A model generated the notes under the pieces. It had not been told where the DNA came from and made no database searches. It worked only from the letters and a program-made list of their open reading frames with translations. Shown here piece by piece: positions 1 through 6,980 of a stretch of DNA of 55,388 nucleotides. A program made the position numbers and the translations under genes. The stretch's first letter is position 1. Each line of letters begins with the position of its first letter. Source of the stretch: REEB95 sp035648735 (lineage in GTDB: Bacteria; Pseudomonadota; Alphaproteobacteria; ATCC43930; CGMCC-115725); the NCBI GenBank assembly GCA_035648735.1, contig DASRKX010000110.1:1-55388 (forward strand). Direction: 5' to 3'.

Positions 1-716
1 GCGTCGATGTCGAGCGGCGCCCAGGACGCAATCTCGAGCCGACGGTCCTCGAGCACATGCACTCGGCTGCGGTGCTTCTGGCGGAAGGCGACGATGGCCG
101 CGTCGCGCGCCATGAGCAGCGCCGCGATCTCCGGCCGGAACAATCCGACCAGCGCCGTCATCCATTGATCGAGAATCGTGGCATCCCCCTCCCGGCGCAG
201 GGCGAAGCGCGGCAGCGCCGCGGCGATATCGGCAGCCGCGTACCAGGTTTCGCCCGTCACCCAGCGGTTGGTGGTGAAGAGCCGTAGCGGCCGACCGGCG
301 CGATCCATCGCGATCGCGACCAGATGAGTCCAAGGGTCGTTCTCCCCGCCCGCCGGCGCCGAAGGCGCCGGCATCGCGCGGGGCGCCGCGGGGTTGCCAG
401 CGATGGCGAGCTCGGGCATGACGAGCGGACGCGCCTCAAGCGGCATGCCGCCTTGCCGCAGAAAGGTATGAAAATGGCCGTGCTCACCCGCCGGGGCGGC
501 GCCGCGCTCTTCCAGCGGATGCGCGTGATAGAAATATTGGGCATGCGTCGTCGGGTCGTGCGCGTCGCCCTCGGGATAGTGGCGCCAGTGGAAGACGCGT
601 GCCGCACCGGCCAGCGCCGCCGCCACCGGCGTCAGATGTCCGCGCTCGAAGACGGCGTGGCAATACGCCAGCGCCCGCCCGTGTTCGGCCATGATATCGA
701 GCTCGGCCTTGGCCAA
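1..716 (-). CDS. Conserved protein of unknown function (DUF6969-like), C-terminal end cut off by window edge
   Basis: The frame stays open from the MlaD-operon lipoprotein gene down to base 1 and leaves the window without a stop, so the C-terminus is missing. The translation is not Arg/Pro shadow sequence: it contains well-formed stretches such as FHWRHYPEGDAHD, AQYFYHAHP, GEHGHFHTFLR and NDPWTHLVAIAMD. The His-rich pattern (HAH, HGHFH) recalls the proteobacterial family I remember as DUF6969, which has no established function; a metal site is possible but unproven. The start is uncertain. TTG at 716 and ATG at 692 are both in frame, neither has a clear Shine-Dalgarno, and family-like sequence seems to begin near ADLAQLAKAEL. 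It lies just downstream of the lipoprotein gene on the same strand, so it is probably the last gene of the lipid-transport operon. Confidence 0.6.
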   Translation of the reverse strand, partial: MAKAELDIMAEHGRALAYCHAVFERGHLTPVAAALAGAARVFHWRHYPEGDAHDPTTHAQYFYHAHPLEERGAAPAGEHGHFHTFLRQGGMPLEARPLVMPELAIAGNPAAPRAMPAPSAPAGGENDPWTHLVAIAMDRAGRPLRLFTTNRWVTGETWYAAADIAAALPRFALRREGDATILDQWMTALVGLFRPEIAALLMARDAAIVAFRQKHRSRVHVLEDRRLEIASWAPLDID

Positions 717-736
717 TTGCGCCAGGTCGGCGGAAC

Positions 737-1387
737 TTACCGGCGCGCCGGGGGCCGAGGTGCTGGGAGCTGGCGGAGCGACAGGGAAGCGGCGATCCAG
801 GCGGGCAAATCCTTCAGGGCGGCGTGCGCCGCGTCGTCGAAGGCCGTGACGACGGCAGGCACGTTGTTGGCGGCGGCCGGCTGCGACGCGGTGAAATTCC
901 GCTGCGCCAGGATAACACCGTCGGCGGCGCGGACCAACTTCAGGTCGATTTCGAACTGGACGGTCGGCGCGCCGGTGCCGCGGTAATCGGCCTCGAAATG
1001 CTTCAATTGGCCGATCAGCAGATTGTCGGGATGCAGGACGACGGCATCACGGGAGACCGCCACGAATTGCCCTGAGCGGCCCACAGTATCGAGCATGAGC
1101 TGCTGCACCAGCGCCGGCGCGCGGTCGGACCAGGCCGAATCGGCATAGTATTCGACGTTTGTCGGCGTGTGGTGCAGCGCGATCCGCGCGCTATCGAGCG
1201 CCGCCGGCGCCAGCACCACGTCGATCATGATCTGAGTGGCGCCACGCGGCGCGGCGGGCGCGGCAGGCGCGGTCGCCGGCGACAGGGTGTAGAGATCGGG
1301 CGCCGCCGCCGGCTTGGGCAAGATGCCGCCGCAACCGGCGAGGACAGCCGCGAGGATTCCGAGAAGGAGGATGGGCGTGCGGCGCAT
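737..1387 (-). CDS. ABC-type transport auxiliary lipoprotein (PqiC/DUF330 family)
   Basis: A predicted outer-membrane or periplasm-facing lipoprotein of 216 residues. The N-terminus is basic (MRRTP), followed by a hydrophobic core and the lipobox LAGC, so Cys19 would be the lipidated residue. The mature part resembles the ABC_trans_aux family (PqiC-type): Y-x-L near the start (DLYTLSP), then I-x-V-x-L-A-x-A-x-L-D-S-x-R-I. PqiC-like proteins are outer-membrane partners of MCE proteins, and here the gene directly follows the MCE gene. ATG at 1387 overlaps the mlaD TGA by one base (TGATG), which implies coupled translation; a GTG just before it at 1390 is the alternative. The function as a docking partner for the MlaD-like protein is inferred from family and neighbours. 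Confidence 0.82.
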   Translation of the reverse strand: MRRTPILLLGILAAVLAGCGGILPKPAAAPDLYTLSPATAPAAPAAPRGATQIMIDVVLAPAALDSARIALHHTPTNVEYYADSAWSDRAPALVQQLMLDTVGRSGQFVAVSRDAVVLHPDNLLIGQLKHFEADYRGTGAPTVQFEIDLKLVRAADGVILAQRNFTASQPAAANNVPAVVTAFDDAAHAALKDLPAWIAASLSLRQLPAPRPPARR

Positions 1388-2244
1388 CACTGAGGCCGAT
1401 AGCCCTGCTGGCGGTCGCCGTAGAGCAGCCGCGCCGGGTCGCGCTCCAGCGAGGCCGACAGATGCGACAGATCGCCGACCAGCTTCTCCGCCTGCAGGAT
1501 GAGCGCCTGCAGCTCGGGCAGGCCGCGCGTCGCGAAATTGTGGACCGGCTGGCGGCTTTCGTTCACCAGCTGATCGAGATGGCTGGCCGTGTCGGCGAGC
1601 TTGGTTGCGGTCTCGTCAAAATGCTTCAGCGTCGTGTTCAGCTGGCCGAACATGTTGTCGATGTCGCGCGAATGAGCGGCGACGACGTCGGTCACCTGGC
1701 GCAGATTGCCCAGCGTCGCCGCCAGCGCGGCGCGATTATCCGTATTGACCGCGTCGTTCAGGGAATCCGCAAGGTCCGAGAGCTTGTGCAGCAATTCGGG
1801 CGCGGCGTTCACCAGATCCTGGAAGTTCGACTGCTTCGTGGCGATCACCGGATAGCGTTCGCCCTCCTTGGCCTCGACCGGCGGCGCATCCTTGCTGGCG
1901 CCCTCGATCTCGACGAAGGCGCCGCCGGTCAAGCCCTGGAGGGAGAGCTCGGCAACGGCGTCGGTGCGGATGACGACGTCGGGCTTGATCTCGACGGTGA
2001 CGCGGACGCGTTGCGGATCGTTGGGATCGAGCTCGATGTCCGTGACCCGGCCGACCGGGACGCCGCTATAGCGCACGTCGGAACCGTTATTGAGACCGGA
2101 GACCGAGCCCTCGAAATAGACGTCGTAAGACACGGCTTTCGAGTTGAATTGGACGCGCGCGAACCACAGCAGCGCCACCGCGAGCGCGACGACCAGCGCC
2201 AGCACGAAGGCTCCGACCAAGACATATTCGGCGCGCGTTTCCAC
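1387..2244 (-). CDS. mlaD: MCE-domain substrate-binding protein of lipid ABC transporter (MlaD-like)
   Basis: Inner-membrane-anchored periplasmic MCE protein of 285 residues. One transmembrane helix (about residues 9-29) leads into the MCE domain (about 38-118), with the usual landmarks YFEGSVSGLNNGSDVRYSGVPVGRV and LQGLTGGAFVEI-type sequence. The C-terminal half is helical and probably coiled (residues about 140-270), as in longer MCE proteins that form hexameric rings and tunnels. It should bind phospholipid and work with the ATPase and permease encoded just upstream. The start is GTG, three bases after the ATPase stop. No mlaC is present in this operon, so the set looks more like PqiB/organic-solvent-tolerance transporters with a lipoprotein partner than like enterobacterial Mla. 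Confidence 0.9.
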   Translation of the reverse strand: METRAEYVLVGAFVLALVVALAVALLWFARVQFNSKAVSYDVYFEGSVSGLNNGSDVRYSGVPVGRVTDIELDPNDPQRVRVTVEIKPDVVIRTDAVAELSLQGLTGGAFVEIEGASKDAPPVEAKEGERYPVIATKQSNFQDLVNAAPELLHKLSDLADSLNDAVNTDNRAALAATLGNLRQVTDVVAAHSRDIDNMFGQLNTTLKHFDETATKLADTASHLDQLVNESRQPVHNFATRGLPELQALILQAEKLVGDLSHLSASLERDPARLLYGDRQQGYRPQ

Positions 2245-2247
2245 CGT

Positions 2248-3078
2248 CTAGCCGCCTCCGCCGGTCCGTTGCTCGACCCGCGCGGCACGGCCGCGCGGTC
2301 CGCTGAAATAGGCCTGAATCCAGGGATCAGGGTCGTGAAGAAGCTCCGGTATTGTGCCGATTTTGAGGCGCTTGTCGACCAGCACCGCGACCCGGTCGCA
2401 GGCCGTCGCCAGGCTGTCAAGGTCGTGCGTCACCATGAAAACCGTAAGGTTCAGGCTTTCCTTGAGGTCCTTGATCAGGACGTCGAATTCATGGGCGGAA
2501 ATGGGGTCGAGCCCCGAGGTCGGCTCGTCCAGCAGCAGCAGGCGCGGGTCGAGCGCCAGCGCCCGCGCCAGGCCAGCCCGCTTGCGCATGCCGCCCGACA
2601 GCTCGGAGGGATAACGGCGGCCGACCGCCGCCGGCAAGCCGACCAGCGAGAGCTTGAGCGTGGCGATCCCCTCCATCAGCTCCGCCGGCAGCGTCAGATG
2701 CTCGCGTAGCGGCGCCTCGATATTCTCAAGCACGGTCAGCGAGCTGAACAGCGCGCCGTCCTGGAACAACACGCCCCATCGCGCGGCGAACCGCTTGCGC
2801 GCGGCATCGCTCAGCCGACCGGTCTCCTCGCCGAAGACCTCGATCGTGCCCGCAGCCACCGGCATCAGCCCGACGATGGTGCGCAGCAGCACCGACTTGC
2901 CGGCTCCCGAGGCGCCGACCACGCCCAGGATTTCGCCCTTGGTCAGGTCAAGATCCAGGCCGTGATGGATGACGCGGCCGCCGATGCGCGTTTCGAGCCC
3001 GCGCACGCGGATCACCGGAGTCGGCGCTTTCGCGCCGTCAGATGCGGAGGAGCGAGAAGAGGACGGAGAAAGCGGCAT
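2248..3078 (-). CDS. mlaF: Lipid-transport ABC ATPase (MlaF-like)
   Basis: Cytoplasmic ATPase of the MCE lipid transporter. The features of the family are visible: Walker A GASGAGKSV at about residues 55-63, signature LSGGMRKRAGLARAL, Walker B LLLLDEPTSGLDP, and the switch His in MVTHDLDSL. The GASGAGKSVLLRTI form is characteristic of MlaF-type ATPases. The longest frame starts with a Ser-rich 20-residue leader that overlaps the end of the permease gene by 41 bases. GTG codons at 3015 (VIRVRG) and nearby would give a start just after the permease stop and a more typical length, so the first 20 or so residues are doubtful. It is transcribed between the permease and the MCE gene. Confidence 0.9.
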   Translation of the reverse strand: MPLSPSSSRSSASDGAKAPTPVIRVRGLETRIGGRVIHHGLDLDLTKGEILGVVGASGAGKSVLLRTIVGLMPVAAGTIEVFGEETGRLSDAARKRFAARWGVLFQDGALFSSLTVLENIEAPLREHLTLPAELMEGIATLKLSLVGLPAAVGRRYPSELSGGMRKRAGLARALALDPRLLLLDEPTSGLDPISAHEFDVLIKDLKESLNLTVFMVTHDLDSLATACDRVAVLVDKRLKIGTIPELLHDPDPWIQAYFSGPRGRAARVEQRTGGGG

Positions 3079-4162
3079 CGAAGACGATCACCAGGAAAAT
3101 GGATTGCACGACGGCTTGTGTGGTATGGCGCCCGACGCTTTCGGCACTGCGCGCGACGGACAGTCCTTCGTTGCAGCCGATCAAGGCGATGGAGACGGCG
3201 AAGAAGGGCGCCTTGATGATCCCCAACCAGAAGCTCCACAGGGAAATCGCACCGCGGAGCTGCACGAGGAAGGCGGGAAAGGAGATGTCGAGCACGGCCC
3301 ACGACATAAGCGCACCGCCGAGCATCCCCATGATGTTGGCGTAGAAAGTCAGCAGCGGCAATGTCGCGATGAGGGCGACAACCCGCGGCAGTACCAGCAC
3401 GTCGACCGGATTGAGCCCGAGCGTGCGGATCGCATCGACCTCTTCGTTCACCACCATGGCGCCGATCTCGGCGGCGAAGGCGCTGCCCGAACGGCCGGCG
3501 ACGATGATCGCAGCCATCAGGCCGCCGAGCTCGCGAAAGAAGGAAACGCCAAGCAGATTTACGGTGTAAATCTCGGCACCGTAGGGACGCAGCTGGTCGG
3601 CGCCCTGATACGCCATGACCACGCCGATCAGGAACGAGAGCAATCCGACAATGCCGAGCGCGGTCACGCCGGTACGCTGCATTTGCGCGACCATCGGCGT
3701 GACTCGGATCAAACTTGGGCTTCGCATCGCGCGCAAGCCGACCACGACGACCATGCCGAAGAAGCCGAGCAGCGCGTGCGCCAGCTCGAGAAAACGGACC
3801 GTGCCGGCACCGACGTCATTGAGCAGCGCGATTAGCGGCTCGCGGTGCGACGGCGGCGACGGCGTGGCGCTTTCGCGCTTGTCGAGCTGCCGCATCAGCG
3901 GCGCGTATTCTTCCGGCGGCGGCTGCAAGGTGACCTCGGCGCCGCCCGCGGCCAGGTTCTGCTGCAATCGCAGCATGAGCCAGGCGCCGGCGGTGTCGAG
4001 CGCCGCGAGGCCGGACGGGTCGATGCGGATCCGTTTCGCGCCGGCGGCGTTGACGGCACGCAGCGCACGGTCGAGGGCGGCGGCCTCGGCGACGATCCAA
4101 CGATCCTTGAGGCTCAGCACGAGGATATCGCCCTCGCGCCGGGCGCCGATCCATTCCGCCAT
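3038..4162 (-). CDS. mlaE: STAS-MlaE fusion: lipid ABC transporter permease with N-terminal STAS domain
   Basis: 374 residues combining two parts that are separate proteins (MlaB and MlaE) in Escherichia coli. Residues about 1-95 form a STAS domain (WIVAEAAALDRAL, then IDPSGLAALDTAGAWLMLRL). Residues about 110-374 form the MlaE permease with several membrane helices and the family block GSAFAAEIGAMVVNEEVDAI followed by LGLNPVDVLVLPRV. It is the first gene of the operon, with a good Shine-Dalgarno (AAGGGG) six bases before ATG, and it is divergent from apt. The MlaB-like domain probably stabilises or regulates the ATPase, as MlaB does in E. coli; that role is inferred from homology. Fused STAS-MlaE proteins are known in alphaproteobacteria and other groups. 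Confidence 0.9.
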   Translation of the reverse strand: MAEWIGARREGDILVLSLKDRWIVAEAAALDRALRAVNAAGAKRIRIDPSGLAALDTAGAWLMLRLQQNLAAGGAEVTLQPPPEEYAPLMRQLDKRESATPSPPSHREPLIALLNDVGAGTVRFLELAHALLGFFGMVVVVGLRAMRSPSLIRVTPMVAQMQRTGVTALGIVGLLSFLIGVVMAYQGADQLRPYGAEIYTVNLLGVSFFRELGGLMAAIIVAGRSGSAFAAEIGAMVVNEEVDAIRTLGLNPVDVLVLPRVVALIATLPLLTFYANIMGMLGGALMSWAVLDISFPAFLVQLRGAISLWSFWLGIIKAPFFAVSIALIGCNEGLSVARSAESVGRHTTQAVVQSIFLVIVFDAAFSVLFSLLRI

Positions 4163-4264
4163 CGAATCCCCTTCCCGGCCCGTATCCTAGCGGGTTGTTC
4201 CATTCCACGGAATCCAAGCTAAAGTGTGGCGGATTCGTTCAGCGAGCAGGCCGAGAGCAAGGGC

Positions 4265-4780
4265 ATGGACCTCAAGAAACACATCCGCGGCGTTCCGGAT
4301 TTCCCGAAAAAGGGCATCCTGTTCTACGACATCTCGACGCTGCTGGCGCATGCCGGAGCCTGGAAAGAGACCGTCGGGCGGCTCGAAGCGGCGCTGAAGC
4401 CGCACCGGCCGGACGTGCTGGTCGGCATCGAATCGCGCGGCTTCCTGGTGGCGGCACCCGTCGCCCTGGCGCTCGGCATCGGCTTTGTCATGGTGCGCAA
4501 GAAGGGCAAGCTGCCCGGCCCCACCATCCCCTACACCTACGACCTCGAATACGGCAGCGACACGATCGAGATCCAGGCCGATGCGGTGAAGCGCGGCGCC
4601 CGCGTCGTCGTGCTCGACGATCTGCTGGCGACCGGCGGCACGCTCGCCGCCACGGTCGATCTCTGCCGCAAGGTCGGCGGCGAGGTGGTGGCTACCGCCT
4701 GCATCATCGAGCTCACCTTCCTCAATGGGCGCAAGCGGCTCGACGTACCGTTCAGCGCGGTGATCGCCTACGATTCCTGA
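4265..4780 (+). CDS. apt: Adenine phosphoribosyltransferase
   Basis: Purine salvage enzyme converting adenine and PRPP to AMP and pyrophosphate in the cytoplasm. From ATG 4265 it has 171 residues and begins MDLKKHIRGVPDFPKKGILF, the family N-terminus. The PRPP-binding loop reads VVVLDDLLATGGT near residues 116-128, and the SRGF motif (IESRGFLVAAP) lies near residue 58. A longer reading from GTG 4226 adds 13 residues without a clear Shine-Dalgarno; I prefer ATG 4265 because the extra sequence has no family character. It is divergent from the lipid-transport operon and stands alone, with the next plus-strand gene 125 bases further on. Confidence 0.92.
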   Translation: MDLKKHIRGVPDFPKKGILFYDISTLLAHAGAWKETVGRLEAALKPHRPDVLVGIESRGFLVAAPVALALGIGFVMVRKKGKLPGPTIPYTYDLEYGSDTIEIQADAVKRGARVVVLDDLLATGGTLAATVDLCRKVGGEVVATACIIELTFLNGRKRLDVPFSAVIAYDS

Positions 4781-4905
4781 CGGGACAATCGCAGCCTATT
4801 CCCTTGTCAATCGGCCGGTCACGATCATGTGTGCGGGACGGGCGCGGGGGTGTGATAAACGGGTTGCGCGGCTTGCGCCGCATTATCCTCAGGGAGGACT
4901 CTTTT

Positions 4906-5361
4906 ATGAAAATCAGCCTGCGCATGGCTTCTTGCCTGGTCGCTTTCGGCGCGTTCGCGCTCGCCGGTTGCGCCCAGAATTCGATGATGTCCAATACCAA
5001 GACCTTCACCGCGACTCTCAACGGGGCGCAGGAAGTCCCGTCGGTTCCCGGCAGCGGAACCGGCACCGCCACCTTCAAGCTCGACACCACGACCAAGATG
5101 CTGACCTGGAACGTCAGCTATAGCGGCTTGTCGGGCCCGGCGGCGGCGGCGCATATCCACGCGCCCGCGGCGGCGGGTACCAATGCCGGCGTGGCGGTGA
5201 ACCTGTCGCCGGGCGGCGCGCCCGCCAATCCAATCACCGGCTCGGCCACCGTGACCGACGGGCAGATCGCCGACATGATGGCGGGCAAGGCCTACGTCAA
5301 CATTCACACGGCGAAGAACAAGGGCGGCGAGATTCGCGGCCAGATCGCGCCGGGCATGTAA
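4906..5361 (+). CDS. CHRD-domain lipoprotein
   Basis: A small secreted lipoprotein of 151 residues. The signal peptide ends in a lipobox (LAGC, about residues 18-21). The rest is a single CHRD (chordin-like) domain: FTATLNGAQEVP, then TFKLDTTTKMLTWNVSYSGL, then AAHIHAPA and the closing AYVNIHTAKNKGGEIRGQI. These His-containing edges are typical of bacterial CHRD proteins, whose function is largely unknown. ATG 4906 was chosen because a near-perfect Shine-Dalgarno (AGGGAGGA, 4891-4898) precedes it; the frame is open further upstream, but that part lies in the shadow of apt. It sits alone between apt and a convergent potassium channel gene. Its strong ribosome binding site suggests high expression. 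Confidence 0.87.
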   Translation: MKISLRMASCLVAFGAFALAGCAQNSMMSNTKTFTATLNGAQEVPSVPGSGTGTATFKLDTTTKMLTWNVSYSGLSGPAAAAHIHAPAAAGTNAGVAVNLSPGGAPANPITGSATVTDGQIADMMAGKAYVNIHTAKNKGGEIRGQIAPGM

Positions 5362-5374
5362 CGGCACGTCGCGC

Positions 5375-5401
5375 GGAGAGGACAGCTCAGCTGTCCTCTC
5401 C
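5375..5401. terminator. Perfect 27-bp inverted repeat between convergent genes, candidate bidirectional terminator
   Basis: Bases 5375-5387 and 5389-5401 are exact reverse complements (13-nt arms) around a single C. As RNA this gives a roughly 12-bp stem with a tiny loop. It begins 13 bases after the CHRD gene stop and covers the last four codons and the stop codon of the convergent channel gene. No T-run follows on either strand, so it is not a textbook intrinsic terminator. It could act as a bidirectional terminator or as a 3'-end stabiliser of the mRNA. Confidence 0.6.
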
Positions 5402-6307
5402 GATGACGTCGTGGAACTTGGCGTAATCGACCGTCAGCGCGCCCTCCGTCGTCCGCCCGATGATATCGGCGAGGCGCTTGCCCCAGCGGATATGCTCCGA
5501 ATCGTAGCTGTACCGGGCGTGGATCGTCTGCCCGAAGCTCTCATCCGTGCCGAAAATCGTCGCGACGATCTCGCCCTCGCTGTCCTTCAGCGTTTGGCGC
5601 GTCGCACCCTTGAGCGGGCTTGAATCGTCGATCGGGTGCATCACCGTCCAGGTCAGCACGAAGGTCGGGTTGCGCTGGCGCACCACCTTGAGATCGTAGA
5701 AACGCCGCATCACCTCGCCTTCGGCCGTCATCTCGTTGCGCACCAGCATGAGATTGACGACTGCCTCGAGGATGCGGTTGCGGCGCTGATTGGCGCTGCG
5801 GAACATCAGCGTCGGCACGCCGTTGTGCCGCGCGACGACGGCGACCTCGCTGAACATGACGCGCGCGGTCGGCCGCGAGAAGCGCGCAAAAATCAATCCG
5901 GTGGCGCAGGCAAGGCCCGTCACCGCCAGCAGGACCTCCGCCGTGACGACGAGGTTGGCGGAGAACGTCGCCGGATGCATGTCGCCATAGCCGATGGTCG
6001 CCATGGTCTGGACGCTGAAGAAGAAATCGTCGGAGAAGGAATCGGGATGCGCGTTGGCGATACTGCCGGGCATCGCGAAATAGACCGCGCCGAAAAGAAA
6101 GTTGAACGCGAAGAAGATGATGGCGAGGCCGACGAAGAAGCGCGACCAGGCCATGGTCAGAAGCCAGTGATAAAGGTCGGTCAGGGCAAAACTCGGGCCG
6201 CGCACCACCGTCGGCGCGCGGCGCCCGCGCACCACCGGGAAGCGCGGGATGCGATGGCGATCGTCGGTCGATAACGTTGGCGTCGCGCGGGATTTCCCGT
6301 CGCTCAT
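5387..6307 (-). CDS. Inward-rectifier-type potassium channel (KirBac family)
   Basis: 306 residues, matching KirBac channels in length and order. A cytoplasmic N-terminus is followed by TM1 (about 57-79), a pore helix, the selectivity filter TIGYGD at residues 104-109 followed by MHP, TM2 (about 115-142), and a C-terminal immunoglobulin-like cytoplasmic domain of about 150 residues (LMFRSANQRRNRILEA, LTWTVMHPIDDSSPL). The filter context (SVQTMATIGYGDMHP) is the KirBac form. It would pass K+ across the inner membrane under lipid or pH control. ATG overlaps the stop of the preceding lipoprotein gene (ATGA), so the two are translationally coupled. The stop codon lies in the centre of a perfect inverted repeat. 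Confidence 0.93.
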   Translation of the reverse strand: MSDGKSRATPTLSTDDRHRIPRFPVVRGRRAPTVVRGPSFALTDLYHWLLTMAWSRFFVGLAIIFFAFNFLFGAVYFAMPGSIANAHPDSFSDDFFFSVQTMATIGYGDMHPATFSANLVVTAEVLLAVTGLACATGLIFARFSRPTARVMFSEVAVVARHNGVPTLMFRSANQRRNRILEAVVNLMLVRNEMTAEGEVMRRFYDLKVVRQRNPTFVLTWTVMHPIDDSSPLKGATRQTLKDSEGEIVATIFGTDESFGQTIHARYSYDSEHIRWGKRLADIIGRTTEGALTVDYAKFHDVIGEDS

Positions 6308-6837
6308 TGCTGCTGTTGCTGGAGCATGCGGTTGAATTCGAGCTGCTCGGGCGTCAGTTGAAAGCCGACGAGGATGCCGTAGGCGCCGGCGGCGGCCACG
6401 CTCTTGACCGGCAGGCGCACGGTGAACTTGTCGACGGCGGGACGGAAGTTCTCGTTGGCGGTGAACACGACCGGCAGCGTGAAACGCTGCTCGTTGAGGA
6501 TGGTGCGGTTGATATCGACCACCGCGACCACATACGTCAGCTCGGTTTGCCGAATCTCGAGGCTGCTGCGCGCCACGGTGAGCTGAATGGTCACATCGAC
6601 GGCGACGCCGCCCTTGGCGACCTCGCAGCTACGCGACGTCGCGATCATCTTGGCGCCGAGTTGGACGTTCTGCATCTTGTGCTCGGCGCCGGGCGGGAAA
6701 AGCGCGATCGAATTGAGCTCCGGCATGATGAGCGCGTCCGGACAGGACTCGGGCTTGGCGGAATCGGCAGTGCAGCCCGCAACCAGCAGGGCGGACAGGA
6801 ATGCGGTGGCGAGGGTCGCGCGAGTCGCAAAGGCCAT
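6304..6837 (-). CDS. Uncharacterised lipoprotein coupled to KirBac channel
   Basis: I do not recognise the family. From ATG 6837 the protein has 177 residues: a short basic start (MAFATRATL), a hydrophobic segment and a lipobox VAGC, so it should be lipidated and exported. The mature part has a Cys pair (SCPDAL and SRSCEV) and alternating beta-type sequence such as VDVTIQLTVARSSL and TYVVAVVDINRTIL, and it ends in a run of glutamines. ATG 6855 is an alternative start with a purine-rich AAGGGGAG just before it. The stop overlaps the channel start by four bases (ATGA). Tight coupling to a KirBac gene suggests a shared role, but that is inference. Confidence 0.75.
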   Translation of the reverse strand: MAFATRATLATAFLSALLVAGCTADSAKPESCPDALIMPELNSIALFPPGAEHKMQNVQLGAKMIATSRSCEVAKGGVAVDVTIQLTVARSSLEIRQTELTYVVAVVDINRTILNEQRFTLPVVFTANENFRPAVDKFTVRLPVKSVAAAGAYGILVGFQLTPEQLEFNRMLQQQQQ

Positions 6838-6980
6838 CCGCGTCACGCCGATCATCTCCCCTTGGCCAGAAGGTTCCGGCTGTAATAACGTGCGCCCCAA
6901 TGCGCGGGCCGGAAGCGGCTCGGACTCTATTCGACGCCCCATCGCGGCACAAGCATTCGCCGCGCGAGCAGGCCCAAACC

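Noticed and set aside
4202..4213. ATTCC-AC-GGAAT inverted repeat between mlaE and apt
   Set aside because: Five-base arms are too short to separate from chance without conservation data.
4868..4881. GCGGC-TTGC-GCCGC hairpin before the CHRD gene
   Set aside because: Short GC stem of a kind expected often in this base composition; no supporting riboswitch or terminator feature.
4195..4905. Open frame joining the apt region to the CHRD gene
   Set aside because: This part is apt read in a wrong frame; the CHRD gene has its own strong ribosome binding site.
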